A stretch of 64,000 nucleotides of DNA, from the NCBI GenBank assembly GCA_005408345.1, contig SEMN01000179.1, forward strand, positions 558,001 to 622,000. Reading direction: 5' to 3'. Of the stretch, positions 33,320 through 45,465 are shown one piece after another. The notes under the pieces are model-generated. The model was not told the DNA's origin, did not search any database, and saw only the letters and a program-made list of their open reading frames with translations. The stretch is from Macquaria australasica. Its lineage: Eukaryota > Chordata > Actinopteri > Centrarchiformes > Percichthyidae. Within the stretch, counting starts at the first letter, position 1, and every line of letters begins with the position of its first letter. Both the position numbers and the translations under genes were made by a program.

Positions 33320-33928
33320 CTAGCCAGGGTGACTGTCCGAAAGAAGCATAGCCCTAAACCAAAGCCCACGGTTCACCACCGACCCGTTCACGTTTCTAAC
33401 AAGTTCTCTCCACTCAGCGACACACCCGCTGAGAAACCAACTCTGATTATTGGCAGCTCCATTTTGCGAAACGTGAAATTAGCGACACCAGCGGCCATAG
33501 TCAAATGCACCCCAGGGGCCAGAGCGGGCGACGTTCAATCCTATTTAAAACTGCTGGCTAAGGATAAACGTAAATATGCTAAGATTGTTATTCACGTCGG
33601 CGGTAATGACAGCCGATTGCGCCAATCGGAGGTCACGAAAATTAATGTGGAGTCGGTGTGTACATATGCAAAGACAATGTCGGACTCCGTAGTTTTCTCT
33701 GGGCCCCTGCCTAATCTTACTAGCGATGACATGTATAGCCGCATGTCATCATTCAACCGCTGGTTGTCGAGGTGGTGTCCAGGTAATGATGTGGGCTTTG
33801 TAGATAATTGGCGGACTTTCTGGAGAAGACCTGGTCTGATTAGGAGAGATGGCATTCATCCCACTTTGGATGGAGCCGCTCTCATATCTAGAAATCTGGC
33901 CGAATTTATTAGTGGCCCAAAGCCATGA
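33320..33928 (+). CDS. L2 ORF1, SGNH-type esterase domain
   Basis: An open frame from just after the second TAG (33317-33319) to TGA at 33926-33928, with no early ATG. Counting from GTG at 33329, block I is IIGSSILR (nucleophile Ser at about 44), block III is VIHVGGNDSR (Gly92, Asn93) and block V is RDGIHPTLDG (Asp174 and His177, the rest of the catalytic triad). This is the SGNH hydrolase/esterase fold known in ORF1 of CR1 and L2 elements, where a lipid-related or RNA-partner role has been suggested. All catalytic residues are present. It lies in the same frame as the zinc/coiled-coil part, so the two were one ORF1, now separated by two in-frame stops. Confidence 0.75.
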   Translation, partial: LARVTVRKKHSPKPKPTVHHRPVHVSNKFSPLSDTPAEKPTLIIGSSILRNVKLATPAAIVKCTPGARAGDVQSYLKLLAKDKRKYAKIVIHVGGNDSRLRQSEVTKINVESVCTYAKTMSDSVVFSGPLPNLTSDDMYSRMSSFNRWLSRWCPGNDVGFVDNWRTFWRRPGLIRRDGIHPTLDGAALISRNLAEFISGPKP

Positions 33929-34040
33929 CAGCTCAGAGTTCAGACCATAGACTTAATACAGTCTGTGGTCCAGACCAGGAGGCAGAGTTGCAGTCCTACA
34001 CGCTTCTCTGCGCTTCCATTAGAGCAGTTACCCACCCTAA

Positions 34041-37000
34041 ACTCCACAGAGAGGTTGTCTGCCCCCCAGACCACTTAAATTATTTAAATCCAAAGTAAAC
34101 AGAAGAGGAGTTACACATAAAAACCTAATAAAAAGTAAAACCACCACTGCAACAGTACAACAAAATAGGAGAATTAAATGTGGACTCTTAAACATCAGAT
34201 CTCTCTCATCTAAAGCTGTTCTAGTAAACGATCTAATATCAGATCATAATATTGATTTATTTTGTCTTACTGAAACCTGGCTATGTCAAGGTGAATATGT
34301 TAGCCTAAATGAATCCACTCCCCCCAGTCACATTAATACTCACATTCCTCGAGGCTCAGGCCGAGGAGGTGGAGTTGCAGCCATCTTCGACTCAAGCCTA
34401 TTAATCAAGCCTAAACCTAAATTAAATTATAACTCGTTCGAAAGCCTTGTTCTTAGCCTTTCACACCCAACCTGGAAAACAGTACAGCCAATTCTATTTG
34501 TTATAGTGTACCGAGCTCCTGGACCGTACTCTGAATTTTTATCTGAATTCTCAGAGTTCTTATCAGGTTTAGTCCTTAAAACGGATAAAATAATTATTGT
34601 AGGTGATTTTAATATTCATGTGGATGTAGAAAATGATAGCCTTAGTGCTGCGTTTATCTCATTACTAGATTCGATTGGCTTCTGTCAGAGTGTACATGAA
34701 CCCACTCACTGTTTTAACCACACCCTCGACCTTGTTCTTGTTTATGGCATAGAAATTGAACATCTAATAGTCTTTCGACAGAATTCTTTTTTATCAGACC
34801 ATTTTCTATTAACTTTTGAATTCCTATTACTGGACTACACGCCATCAGGCAAACATTCCTACACTAGATGTCTATCTGATAGTGCTGTAGTTAAATTTAA
34901 GGAAGTGATTCCATCAGCATTTAATTCAGTTCCATGTCTCAATGTAACAGATGACTCCAATGCTAACTTTAGTCCCTCCCAAATTGATCATCTTGTTGAT
35001 AGTGCTGCAGGCTCACTACGAATAACACTCGACTCTATCGCCCCTCTAAAAAAGAAGATAATAAAACAGAGGAGGTTAGCTCCATGGTATAACCCGCAAA
35101 CCCGCAAATTAAAACAAACATCGCGAAAACTTGAAAGGAAATGGCGTTCCACCAATCTGGAAGAATCACGTTTAGCCTGGCAAGATAGTCTTAAAATTTA
35201 TAGGAAGGCCCTCCGTAATGCCAGAGCAGCTTACTACTCATCATTAATAGAGGAAAATAAGAACAACCCCAGGTTTCTGTTCAGCACTGTAGCCAGGCTG
35301 ACAGAGAGTCACAGCTCTGTTGAGCCATGTATTCCTATAGACCTCAGTAGTAATGACTTCATGAGCTTCTTTAAAGATAAAATTCTAACTATTAGAGAAA
35401 AATTCAGCACCTCCTGCCCTCAGTTGGTACTGACTTATCTTCAAACACAGGAACCTTAGAAACAACTGTAAAACCTGTACATTTAGACTGCTTTTCTCCC
35501 ATCAACCGTAATCAACTAACTTCCATGATTTCCTCATCTAAGCCATCAACGTGTCTCTTAGACCCCGTCCCAACTAGGCTGCTTAAAGAAATTTTACCCT
35601 TAGTTAGCACTTATGTACTAGATATGATCAATCTGTCCTTATTTAAAGGCTATGTGCCACAGTCCTTTAAAGTAGCTGTAATTAAGCCTCTTCTTAAAAA
35701 GCCCACTCTTGATCCAGGGATTTTGTCAAATTATAGACCTATATCTAACCCTCCTTTTCTCTCTAAGTCCTTGAGAAAGCAGTCGCCAATCAGTTGTGTG
35801 ACTTTCTACACAACAACAAGCTGTTTGAGGATTTTCAGTCAGGATTTAGAGTGCATCATAGCACAGAGACAGCACTGGTGAAAGTTACAAATGACCTTCT
35901 AATTGCATCAGACAAAGGACTTGTCTCTGTACTTGTCTTACTAGATCTTAGTGCTGCATTCGATACCATTGACCATCACATTCTATTACAGAGACTAGAA
36001 CATTTTATTGGCATTAAAGGTACTGCACTAAGCTGGTTTAAATCCTATTTATCAGATCGATATCAGTTTGTACACGTTAATGATGAATCCTCTATGCACG
36101 CCAAAGTTAGTCACGGAGTTCCACAAGGTTCTGTGCTTGGACCAATTCTATTTACCTTGTATATGCTTCCTTTAGGCAATATTATTAGGAAGCACTCCAT
36201 AAATTTTCATTGTTATGCAGATGATACCCAATTGTATTTATCGATCAAGCCAGATGAAACCAATCAATTAGCTAAACTTCAGGCATGCCTTAAGGACATA
36301 AAGGCCTGGATGACCTGCAATTTTCTGATGTTAAACTCAGACAAAACCGAAGTTATTGTACTTGGCCCCGAACACCTTCGAAACACATTATCTAAAGATA
36401 TAGTTTCTCTAGATGGCATTGCCCTGGCCTCCAGCGAAACCGTAAGGAATCTTGGAGTTATCTTTGATCAGGATATGTCCTTTAACTCCCAAATAAAACA
36501 AACTTCAAGAACTGCCTTTTTTCATTTACGTAACATTGCAAAAATCAGGCACATCCTATCTCAAAAAGATGCAGAAAAACTAGTCCATGCATTTGTTACG
36601 TCTAGGCTGGACTATTGCAACTCTCTATTATCAGGCTGCCCCAATAAATCCCTTAAGACTCTCCAGCTGATTCAGAATGCTGCGGCACGTTTACTGACAA
36701 GAACCAGAAAAAGAGAACATATTTCTCCAATATTAGCTTCTCTACACTGGCTCCCTGTAAAATCCAGAATAGAATTTAAAATCCTTCTCCTCACCTTCAA
36801 AGCCCTAAATGGTCAGGCACCATCATATCTTAAAGAGCTCATAGTACCCTATTACCCCACTAGAGCACTGCGCTCCCAGAATGCAGGGTTCCTTGTGGTT
36901 CCCAGAGTCTCTAAAAGTAGAATGGGAGCCAGAGCCTTCAGCTATCAAGCTCCTCTCCTGTGGAACCAGATCCCAGTTTGTGTACGGGAGGCGGACAACC

Positions 37001-37077
37001 TCCTCACATTTAAGAGTAGGCTTAAGACTTTCCTCTTTGATAAAGCTTATAGTAGGGCTGACTCAGGTGACCCCTGA
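34041..37077 (+). pseudogene. L2 ORF2: APE endonuclease and reverse transcriptase, two frameshifts
   Basis: Segment 1 (34041-35459) is the APE-type endonuclease: LNIRSL, LTETWL (catalytic Glu), RGGGVA, VYRAPG, GDFNIHV (Asp, Asn), LDLVL and LSDHFLL (Asp, His). It is open from a TAA at 34038 but has no ATG before 34506. Segment 2 (to about 35765) is in another frame after a one-base shift near 35450. Segment 3 (35794-37077) is in the third frame, because a G is missing after CTCTCTAAG. It holds the polymerase palm with LLDLSAAFDTI (motif A), HGVPQGSVLGP (motif B) and YADD (motif C, Asp143 and Asp144 of this segment) and the usual C-terminal domain ending SRADSGDP. Domains are complete and sharp, so inactivation is recent. 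Copy 1 keeps the missing G at the second site. Confidence 0.9.
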
Positions 37078-37826
37078 GCCCCCCTTAGTTATGCTGCTAT
37101 AGGCCTAGACTGCCTGGGGACTTCCTATGATGCACTGAGCTCCTTTCTCCTCCTCTTCCTCTCCATCTGTACGCCCTCATATCCCATCAATGCTTGTTAT
37201 TAATTCAACTTCTTCCCGTAGTTGTGTGCTTTCTCTCCTCTCTCTCTCTCCCTCCCCTTCTGTTGCTTTCTGCAGGTGTTTCTGCCTCTGGAGCTGTGGA
37301 GTCTGGGTCTGTGGTTGCTGCCGCCTGCTGCCCCCGTGCTCCTGCTCTGCACCCGCTGATGCTATTGCTGTTGTTGCTGTTATTAGTATTGCTATTATAA
37401 TGTTGCTCTTAGTGTTGTTTCTGTTGGTGTTAACATCAATGCCATTACCATATATATGCTGTATTGAGCTGCTGTATGTTCTCTTTCCTCCTGCTCTCTC
37501 TCTCCCGCTCCCCCTTCCCCCTTCAACCCAACCGGTCGAGGCAGATGAGCGCCCACCTTGAGCCTGGTTCTGCTCGAGGTTTCTACCTGTTAAAAGGGAG
37601 TTTTTCCTTGCCACTGTAGCATAGTGCTTGCTCATGGTGGGAACTGTTGGGTCTCTGTAAATATAAAGAGTCGGTCTAGACTTGCTCTATTCGAAAAAGT
37701 GCCCTGAGATAACTTTGTTATGATATGGCACTATATAAATAAAACTGAATTGAAACTGAATTGAATTGAAACAAAATGTTGGCCAAACCCAACATGGTGT
37801 GAAAAACTCAAATGCTGAAACGTTAA

Positions 37827-39260
37827 AGGTACTGTATGTAACTTTTCATAACATTTTACATGTATTAATCACTTTATATTGCCTGTGTGTGAATGGACTT
37901 GTAATGTAACTTAAAAAATGAGACCTTTCCCGTTTTTCTCGGTTGCCTATAGTAGCCTGTGGACTGATTTCTATGTAGAGGACTGCGGTCAGATTTTGTG
38001 GTATAATGCGTCAGCTAATTCATCCAGACTCTCTTAGCTTGCTTGCTCGCTAACATTATCTCTATCAAAATAACGTCCTATCTGATCTATCACAAGGAGC
38101 CACTGTGTTTGATTATAATTCATAGAGAATTCAGGCCTACAAATCATGCCCTGTAATGTCAAGATGTATTTATCTCCAATACTGTAGACATGTTTGTTAC
38201 CTCTTATGCTCAATCTCCTATTCTGTGGATTATATGCCACTGTAAGGTCATTTCATTTCATTGGATATCATCAGCCTGATTTTTCCCCCCTGACAAAATG
38301 ACACCCATGCTTATACGTCATATATTTCTGCTGATGTATACCCATGTAATGAATTTACCTACTGGTTGACTTGTCATTGTGTAGGTTATAATTCTTGCTT
38401 TTCTCTCTCTCTCTCTCCATAAAGGACATGACCTCAGCTACATGAGCAATGACAACAATGGGATCAAGAAAAGAGAGAAGTCCTGAGAGTGTGGTTTACA
38501 GTACCATAGTTTCTTTATTATAAATACCTTTTGAAAAACTAAGAAAACAAATTAAGATATGACACTGTAGAGCTTGTAAAAAAATAAGACACTGAAAATA
38601 TAAAATAAATGAGCTTGTATAAAAAAAATAAAATGTAGTTTTTCTTTGAGGTAATGAGCTCACATGCAGGGGCAATGAACACAGTTTTAAATTTCACCTA
38701 AATGGTGCTTCGATTGACAGTAACAGTGAAATACTCAATGGTAATAAAGTAAGGTGAACTACAATGATGCCCAAATTGATGAATACATAGGATTTGTTGG
38801 CAAAAACGTTACTTTATGTGCATTATCTCCAGTGTAATGTTAGTCATTCCACTCCTATCATCTGTTTATAACTGACGTTAGTTTAGTATTATTGTTGTCT
38901 AAACCCACTGCCCAGACCCCTTCAGTACAGCAACGTTAACTGACAATAAAAAAGTCTCATCTATTATGCTGAAACATTAGCACATCGATTTAGGTATCAC
39001 GTCAATAATGAACGTCTAGATCACTGACCGTTAGCGTTATCATCCAGCAAATTTAGCTATGCTGACATTGCTGAGTCTCTCGGTGGAAGCTTGACAAATG
39101 GCCATTGCTAAAGCTGGCTAGCTAACATTAGCTAACGTTGAAGTGTCATATAAATGCAGTCAATGTATCATGCAACGAGAATGGATTAGTTCAAAGTCAC
39201 TAGCCTTTACTGTGCAAGCTACCAAAAACAACGACTTTCTGAAAACTACATACAGCACCT
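37827..39260. mobile_element. TTAA-flanked non-autonomous DNA element, about 1.43 kb
   Basis: TTAA at 37823-37826 is followed by AGGTACTGTATGTAACTTTT. At the other end the reverse complement reads AGGTGCTGTATGTAGTTTTC, followed by TTAA at 39261-39264. The terminal inverted repeats are about 20 bp with three or four differences, and the TTAA duplication fits piggyBac-like insertion. The interior has no transposase, is AT-rich and includes a (CT)n run at 38403-38417. It would need an enzyme supplied from elsewhere. Confidence 0.65.
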
Positions 39261-39264
39261 TTAA

Positions 39265-41657
39265 AAGCCTCTTGTTAAAACAAAAGGAAAAAAAAAACAT
39301 TCATATGGACGTGAGTAGTTGACACACCCACATTTGCACTAATCTATAATGGCAGAAACACAGAGTGTATAACCCCTATTTGTGATAATAAAACTAACCA
39401 TGTTGCCATTATTCAAAAACCTAGCAGGGCAGGTCATACAGAGCAAAACAATAAACAGACAGGCGGCAACAGTTTATGCATAATACGTGGGTTAGTACTA
39501 AATGTGTCTCTGTTTGTGCAGCTGTATGTGTGTATGCATAAATGCACATGATATAGCCCACACACCTGCATGTGTGCAGCGTGTGCATAGTGCTGCCTTT
39601 GTGTACCTGTGAGCCAATTCTGCCTACATTACTAAAACCGCTCTGAATCAAACAGTAGTTATGATAGATGCCATGCCACTATGTGCCCCAAACATTTCTA
39701 CTACCTTTGCCGAAGCTGTTCCTACAACGATTCCTCCACATCAACTGTCTACCCTCATCGTCTGCCCATTCCCTTGTAATCCCTCTACATTTGGCCCTCT
39801 GACTACAACAACAGCCCCAATCAGGCTCTGGTTTACCCAATGAAGGACTCATTAGCTTTAGTCTTCGAGTGGGCTTCCTTTGACTGCTTCCAACAGTTTC
39901 CAGCCATAAGGGAGGTGCACGACTTTGCTCTGGTGTGCATGCTCATGGTCTGTCAGCGATTCTTGAGTCCTGTTTAGATTGTGAAATTATCTGAGGCGCC
40001 TTCTGGCAAACGCCTATGTTACTTTAGCCCTGCTACTCTGTTTGTACGCAAGTATTGGTGTGTGTGTGTGTGTGTGTGTGTGTCCAAGCAAGTTTCACAA
40101 AAAGGACTGTGACCAAATGCACTCCCATTCCTATGATTAGGACTTTAAAAGTGAATACACACACACACACACACACATACATATCCACAAACCTTGTATT
40201 CAGCACTGCACACGTCTGGCGAAAAACAGACAGACCAGACACTTGACCTTTTTCACCAGACAGCCCTGACCCCAAAGGCTCCATCTTTGCTGATGTTCCC
40301 CTGTGTGCATGCTTACGTGTGTGTGTGTGTGTGCGTGTGTGTCTTTGTGCCACTGGGAGTGTGTTCACATGCCATGTATTCCCAAGTAAGAATGTGAGAA
40401 GATGAGGTGAAAGAAGGAGAGAAGAAAAACAAATACTCCCCTCTTCACCCTCACTCAGCCTCATGATTAAAATAACACTGGAGGAGATAAATGTCCTATT
40501 TGTATGTAGAACTGACACAATACCAGCTTTCTGCCATTCTAGCTGCAATAATAATTTATAGGATCAAGACTATCAACCCATCAATGAAAACTGCTCTATT
40601 TTCTATGTTAAGTGTCAGTAACCTTTAAGCTAACGCTTCCCTAGAACTTGTTGTTCTCCTTCTTTTATAAGACATCTGCATTCACAGGGTAAGTAAAACA
40701 CTGCATTGAACTGTGTGAGGGAAGCGGCAGCCCCATCTTCTTTAACCACTAGACCCCTGAAAGCTATCGCGCTTATACAAAGGAGGGGAGCTATAATTGC
40801 CAGAGCTGGGCTAAACCATGCAATTAGCTTCAAATGACAAGACGGTCTGCAAGCTAACATTTCCAGTTTCCAGAGCGTCTCCTAGAGAGAGAGAGAGAGT
40901 GTGGCGTGTCTCCCAACCTTTCACAGATGAAGAAGAAAAGAGGCTGAAAGAGACAGGAAAAGGAAAAAAGATAAAGAAGAGGGCCCTGCTTAAATGCTTT
41001 ACATAAAGTGTAATTTAAAAAAGGGTGACGTATCCAGTGGAATAATGACTGTGGAAGTGAATATGAAGCAGATGAAACAATGTAGCACACATCAAACCCT
41101 GTATTTTCCCCCTACATTTTTTTTAGCTGTGGGTCATTTTGAATTTCGAATTTTTTGAATCTGTTGTTTCAAAATGATTTTATTTGGATACTTCTCACTT
41201 CTTATTATTCAAATGTACTTAGTGATATTATCTATATTTATTATACACATTTTTTATGTGGTATTGATGGGGATTTGCTTGATGTGCTGTTGGCCCATCA
41301 CGGCTGCATGTACACTAATTCAAGCACACCAGATGCCCCTTTATTGCTTGATTTCTTTCAGCCAACTGTCAACCTGTGCCTCAGCTGGCCTGCAATTAAA
41401 ATTAAATGTACAGTTCAGCTGCTCCCCAACTACAATGCTGTTAACCCCCTATTTAAAAATGAAAGTGCAGAAAAATCAGAGGGTAGAGAACACAATGACT
41501 TCAAAAGGATCAGCGCAGACAATTGTGGCAGTAAAAGTAGTTCTCTTAACTTTGATTTGTTGTGAGTCATTTGCCCTAATGTGAGCAATTACATTTCTCT
41601 CTTTTTTTCTCTCCGTAATTTTGATAGGTTTGGATTTTTTCAAGATAACACTAATGG
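39265..41657. other. noncoding DNA with TG/AC microsatellites
   Basis: (TG)n at about 40059-40082, (AC)n at about 40148-40177 and (GT)n at about 40316-40341. A (GA)n run lies near 40885-40899. No gene recognised. The overlapping frames at 41155-41584 look like chance. Confidence 0.5.
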
Positions 41658-42072
41658 TGCCTTCAAATGGGGTCTTGTTTACCGTGTTTACAAGAAGAGT
41701 CCACATGACCTCTTGTGGTATTCACAACCTCGTAAGTGGACATTTTCTAAAAGCTCAGAGTAACCTGAGTTCACGAGTTGTGATGTGCTGACGTTTTCAG
41801 AAATGCCGTGGAAGTTCATTTTTCGCTGGATATCAAGTTAATATATTGTAGTTTATCTTCGTAATTTTATATGTCAGAGGAAAATGTTGATATAAATATA
41901 AAGCAAGTCAACATTTCTTGGGAAGAAGCAAAGAATGTCAATAGAACATTGAGGAGTCTTTTGGCGTCCATGTTGTCGTTGCCTAGCAGCAGTGTTCTCA
42001 TGACTTACCACTTAGCATACTTTACGACTTCCCATGTCATAACCATGAGCTCACGAGGTCCATTTGAAGGCA
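41658..42072. mobile_element. MITE-like element, about 0.42 kb
   Basis: TGCCTTCAAATGG at 41658-41670 is repeated inverted at 42060-42072, and the next bases (GGTCTTGT and ACCTCGTG) remain similar. No coding capacity. The target duplication is unclear, so the superfamily is not assigned. Confidence 0.55.
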
Positions 42073-42074
42073 GA

Positions 42075-44454
42075 ATTATATAGTACTCATATGCCATATG
42101 CACTGTAGCCTACGTTGAAAGAGTTATTGGTCACCATAATCTCTCATTTTGTCCATGCTTGCGTTCCTACCGCAACTCCCTTGTAAAAGATGGGGAACAA
42201 ATCCCACAGTCCTCATTGTGTGCAAAAATACTAAAGTTCAGTTTAAGCTAATATGAAGCTTCAGTAGTCTGAGTTAAACTAAGCAAAAGGTTAGCTTCCA
42301 ATTTCCAGACTTTTTCATTCAAAATTCCCTATTTGTGTTTCCCTGCTTAACTCCAGAGGATGGATATTTCTATCTTTGTTGTGCTTTGTTGTCTAAACCG
42401 GCATATTAAAAAGGTTTTCTGAACACAAGTAGATTTTGACAAAAATGTGAAAAGTCTGTGTTTATTCAACACAAATGGCCAATGCAGCAAACTGTACAGG
42501 CATTAGCGTAGCTAGCAGACAACATGCCCCAACCCTGTTTATTGTGAATGCAGCAAACAGTACAAACATTGAACAACAAAGAGGGAATTTGTACTAAAAG
42601 ACTAACTGGATGAGACCTGTACAGATTGGCTGAGTGGAGGAAGTATGACACATGGAGGCAGGAATATCTTTACCCGGTACAGTAGTACAGTTCAGTGGTA
42701 AAAAAAAAACCCAACTATATACAAAAATATTAAAACCAAGCATAAACTGTCAAAAGCCTGTCAAAAGAACATAAGGAAACTCAGCAATCAACAACAAAAA
42801 AAGACCATGGCTAGGCCCTTGGCTGTCTAGCACATGCTGCTTTTTGCAACACTGCAGCTGAACTGGTCAGCACTCAACAATCAACTGAACTCCTGAGGAG
42901 CTTCTATCCCTCGCTTGTAACCTATACAGGAACCTCCTCATACAAGACAAATCAAAGTTAGTTCACAATCAGTTAACCCATACAAACAACATTTCTTTGT
43001 AAAAGACAGGGTACAGTCTGTGTTCCCAGTCTTTGGGGATTCTGGAAATACCTACAGAACAACAGCAAGAGTCTTTAAACGACCTTCTGGGTTTTCCAGA
43101 CATCGCCAGTTAATGAGAGAAACTATTCTTACCTCTGTGGCCCATATGTATGTTAGTACATGAGAAGCACAAACTCGGGCTAGGTGCAATGGTGTCCTTG
43201 CTGAACTACATAACTAGATCAACAACTCTCATGCCAGCTTGATGACTAGAATTAAATAGAAATGTAGAAACTAGTGTGGGGTGGCAAGTGTCCAACATAC
43301 TCTTATTGGGCATGGGTTAGCCCTGTGACAAGACCCGCTTGATTTGGCTAGTTTAGGCTGCTGAAGCCTCATATTATCTTTGACTAAACTTTGTATTTTT
43401 TGCACAAACTGGCTTAACGGTAACTGGCTTTTGTCCTCGACCCCTACAGTGGAGTGGTAGCAAGAAACTTTACAGCCAGTGTGGGCAGGAAGAATGATTA
43501 CAACAAATGACTCTTTCAACGTACATACATTCACTGTGAGTATAAACTTGAAGAAATCTGAACCTATCAGCCTTTATGTGTATTATCTTTTTTCCTTGTA
43601 CACCAGGTCATGAGAGGTAGGTTTTATCTTATAGCTATTGGACATCCATGTTTCACAGACAGATGTGTTTGTGTTATTTTGATGGCTATTACAGTCAGAT
43701 GGAGAGGTTCATCTGTGTCTTATTGAGCATACATGCACAGCATACACAGCTGCACTCTAGCAAATAGCCTTCCATAATTACATCCAGGAGAAACACATGT
43801 CAAACAAAACAATTAACTTGATTCCACCTCAGGCATGCTCATGATGGTGTAACCTTCTCATTTTTAAATAATACCCTCTTTTATTTCTCATATCTCACGT
43901 CTTACAATGTGTTGAGCCGAGGTGTCTGAAAAATGTTCAATTGCCTGTCCAGTGTCTGCTATGGCCTTGAGATCTCTTATTAGGACCGAGCTGGAAAGGC
44001 TTGGCTCACTTGAATAAGCCCAGTGAGGTGGTCATTACATGGCCCCTCTCTGCAGCTATTATTGCATTAGCTAAACTGACCATTAAATGAGCACCCAGCT
44101 CTCCCCATCTGGACACATGCTTCCAAGGAGCTGACACTAAGCTAGAATTATGATTCTCAGTGCATATGCTCTTTGCATTTTGTTCTGCCTTACGTTGGCT
44201 ATGATATGTCTCCAATATTTATCTCAGCTTCCTAAACAAAATCTTTTATGATTTTAAGTGTGAATAAAGCCAGATGTAGAATTGTATGAAAATATGCTCA
44301 ATTGATGTTTTTCTGCTTCCTAATGGAAATCTAACAATTATTTTCAAACATCTGGCCCAGAGCCTGAAGAAAATATTGTACATATGCACCTCTTTGCTAC
44401 AGCAATGGAAATTTATATCTTATTCTGACTGAATGGCAGATTCTTAACATTAAT
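42075..44454. other. noncoding DNA, nothing recognised
   Basis: Includes a GCAGCAAACTGTACAGGCAT / GCAGCAAACAGTACAAACAT pair (42484 and 42550), a small local duplication. 44230-44445 is repeat-free and could be conserved. No gene seen. Confidence 0.45.
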
Positions 44455-44627
44455 TCAATTCAATTCAATTCAGTTTTATTTATATAGCGCCATATCATAA
44501 CAAAGTTATCTCAGGGCACTTTTTCGAATAGAGCAGGTCTAGACCGACTCTTTATATTTACAGAGACCCAACAGTTCCCACCATGAGCAAGCACTATGCG
44601 ACAGTGGCAAGGAAAAACTCCCTTTAA
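44455..44627 (-). mobile_element. L2 LINE 3' end only, copy 3
   Basis: On the minus strand this is the last 170 bases of the L2 element: GGGAGTTTTTCCTTGCCACT, AAGAGTCGGTCTAGACC, AATAAAACTGAATTG and a (GAATT)n tail. It is nearly identical to the 3' ends of copies 1 and 2. Strong 5' truncation. Confidence 0.9.
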
Positions 44628-45465
44628 TACTTAATTAATACTCAGAGTTTCATTTTCAGTGTGAGCTCATTGAGTTCTTATTGTTATTGACTAGCCTATT
44701 CACCTTGTTGCTCAGGTCTGAATGATTCTCTGATTAGCGATGTAAAACCAGTACTACAGAGCGACCTTAGGTCCTAGTTTTGAATGCAGTCCTTGTTTGG
44801 ATTCTATTTTAACACATTGGCATCATCATGCATTCAGGAGGCCAGTGGAGGAAGAGACTGTGGAGGTTTGTAGGCTTGAACACACACAAATGCACTATGG
44901 GATAGACCTTAAGGCTTTGTTGTCAGTGTTTTAATGCATAATGGAAGACAGTGAGACAGAGAGAAATGGGACGGGGTTTTATTGAGATCGGGGCAAGGGA
45001 GTAGAGAGACACGAGCAGACAGACAATAAAGGTGGAGAGTTTTGTTGAAGTTAACTGGCTGCAGCTGTTCTACCTGCCAGCAGATATTTTTAGAACTTGC
45101 CAGGACCTATGGTGATTTTACACTGACAATTACCGTGCCATTAGATATGAGCAATTATGCGTGCTTCCCCCATCTCTTCACAATGATGAAGATGAGGGTG
45201 CAAATGAGCGGCTACCATTTGAGCAATTTACTGCAGATTTCTAGCTGTCATTATACCTCATGGATGTCCAGGGATGAGACAAATGGGATTCAATTAGGTG
45301 TGTATATCTGTGTCTGTGTGTATGTGTGTGTTGAGTCCATTGTCTAGCTACTTATCCTTTTCCCCAGGGACAGAGACTGAACTGATTGAATCCATATCTG
45401 GCGCCTCTCAGCAGGGGATGAGATGGCGGTAATCCCCACTGTCAGGCCTCCATGCTGGGAGGGAC
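44628..45465. other. noncoding DNA, possible 3' UTR of the minus-strand exon
   Basis: If 45466-45611 is a terminal exon, its 3' UTR would lie here. A minus-strand AATAAA occurs at 44978-44983, about 480 bases after the stop codon. 45040-45300 is repeat-free and looks constrained. Confidence 0.3.

Larger units (their letters stand above)
32845..37771 (+). mobile_element. L2-type LINE, nearly full-length copy 2
   Basis: About 4.9 kb: a 5' UTR (about 32845-33124), ORF1, ORF2, a C/T- and CTG-rich 3' UTR (37078-37567) and the conserved 3' end, AAGAGTCGGTCTAGACT, followed by AATAAAACTGAATTG and a (GAATT)-type tail. ACAAAA occurs just before the proposed 5' end (about 32838) and just after the tail (about 37771) and may be a short target duplication, so the copy may be complete. 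L2 elements copy themselves by nicking DNA with an APE endonuclease and priming reverse transcription there; the 3' UTR is what the enzyme recognises. Copies 1 and 3 share this 3' end. Confidence 0.85.

Noticed and set aside
41155..41584. Two overlapping 136-codon plus-strand frames
   Set aside because: Two frames open over the same AT-rich DNA with no domain or splice signal; most likely chance.
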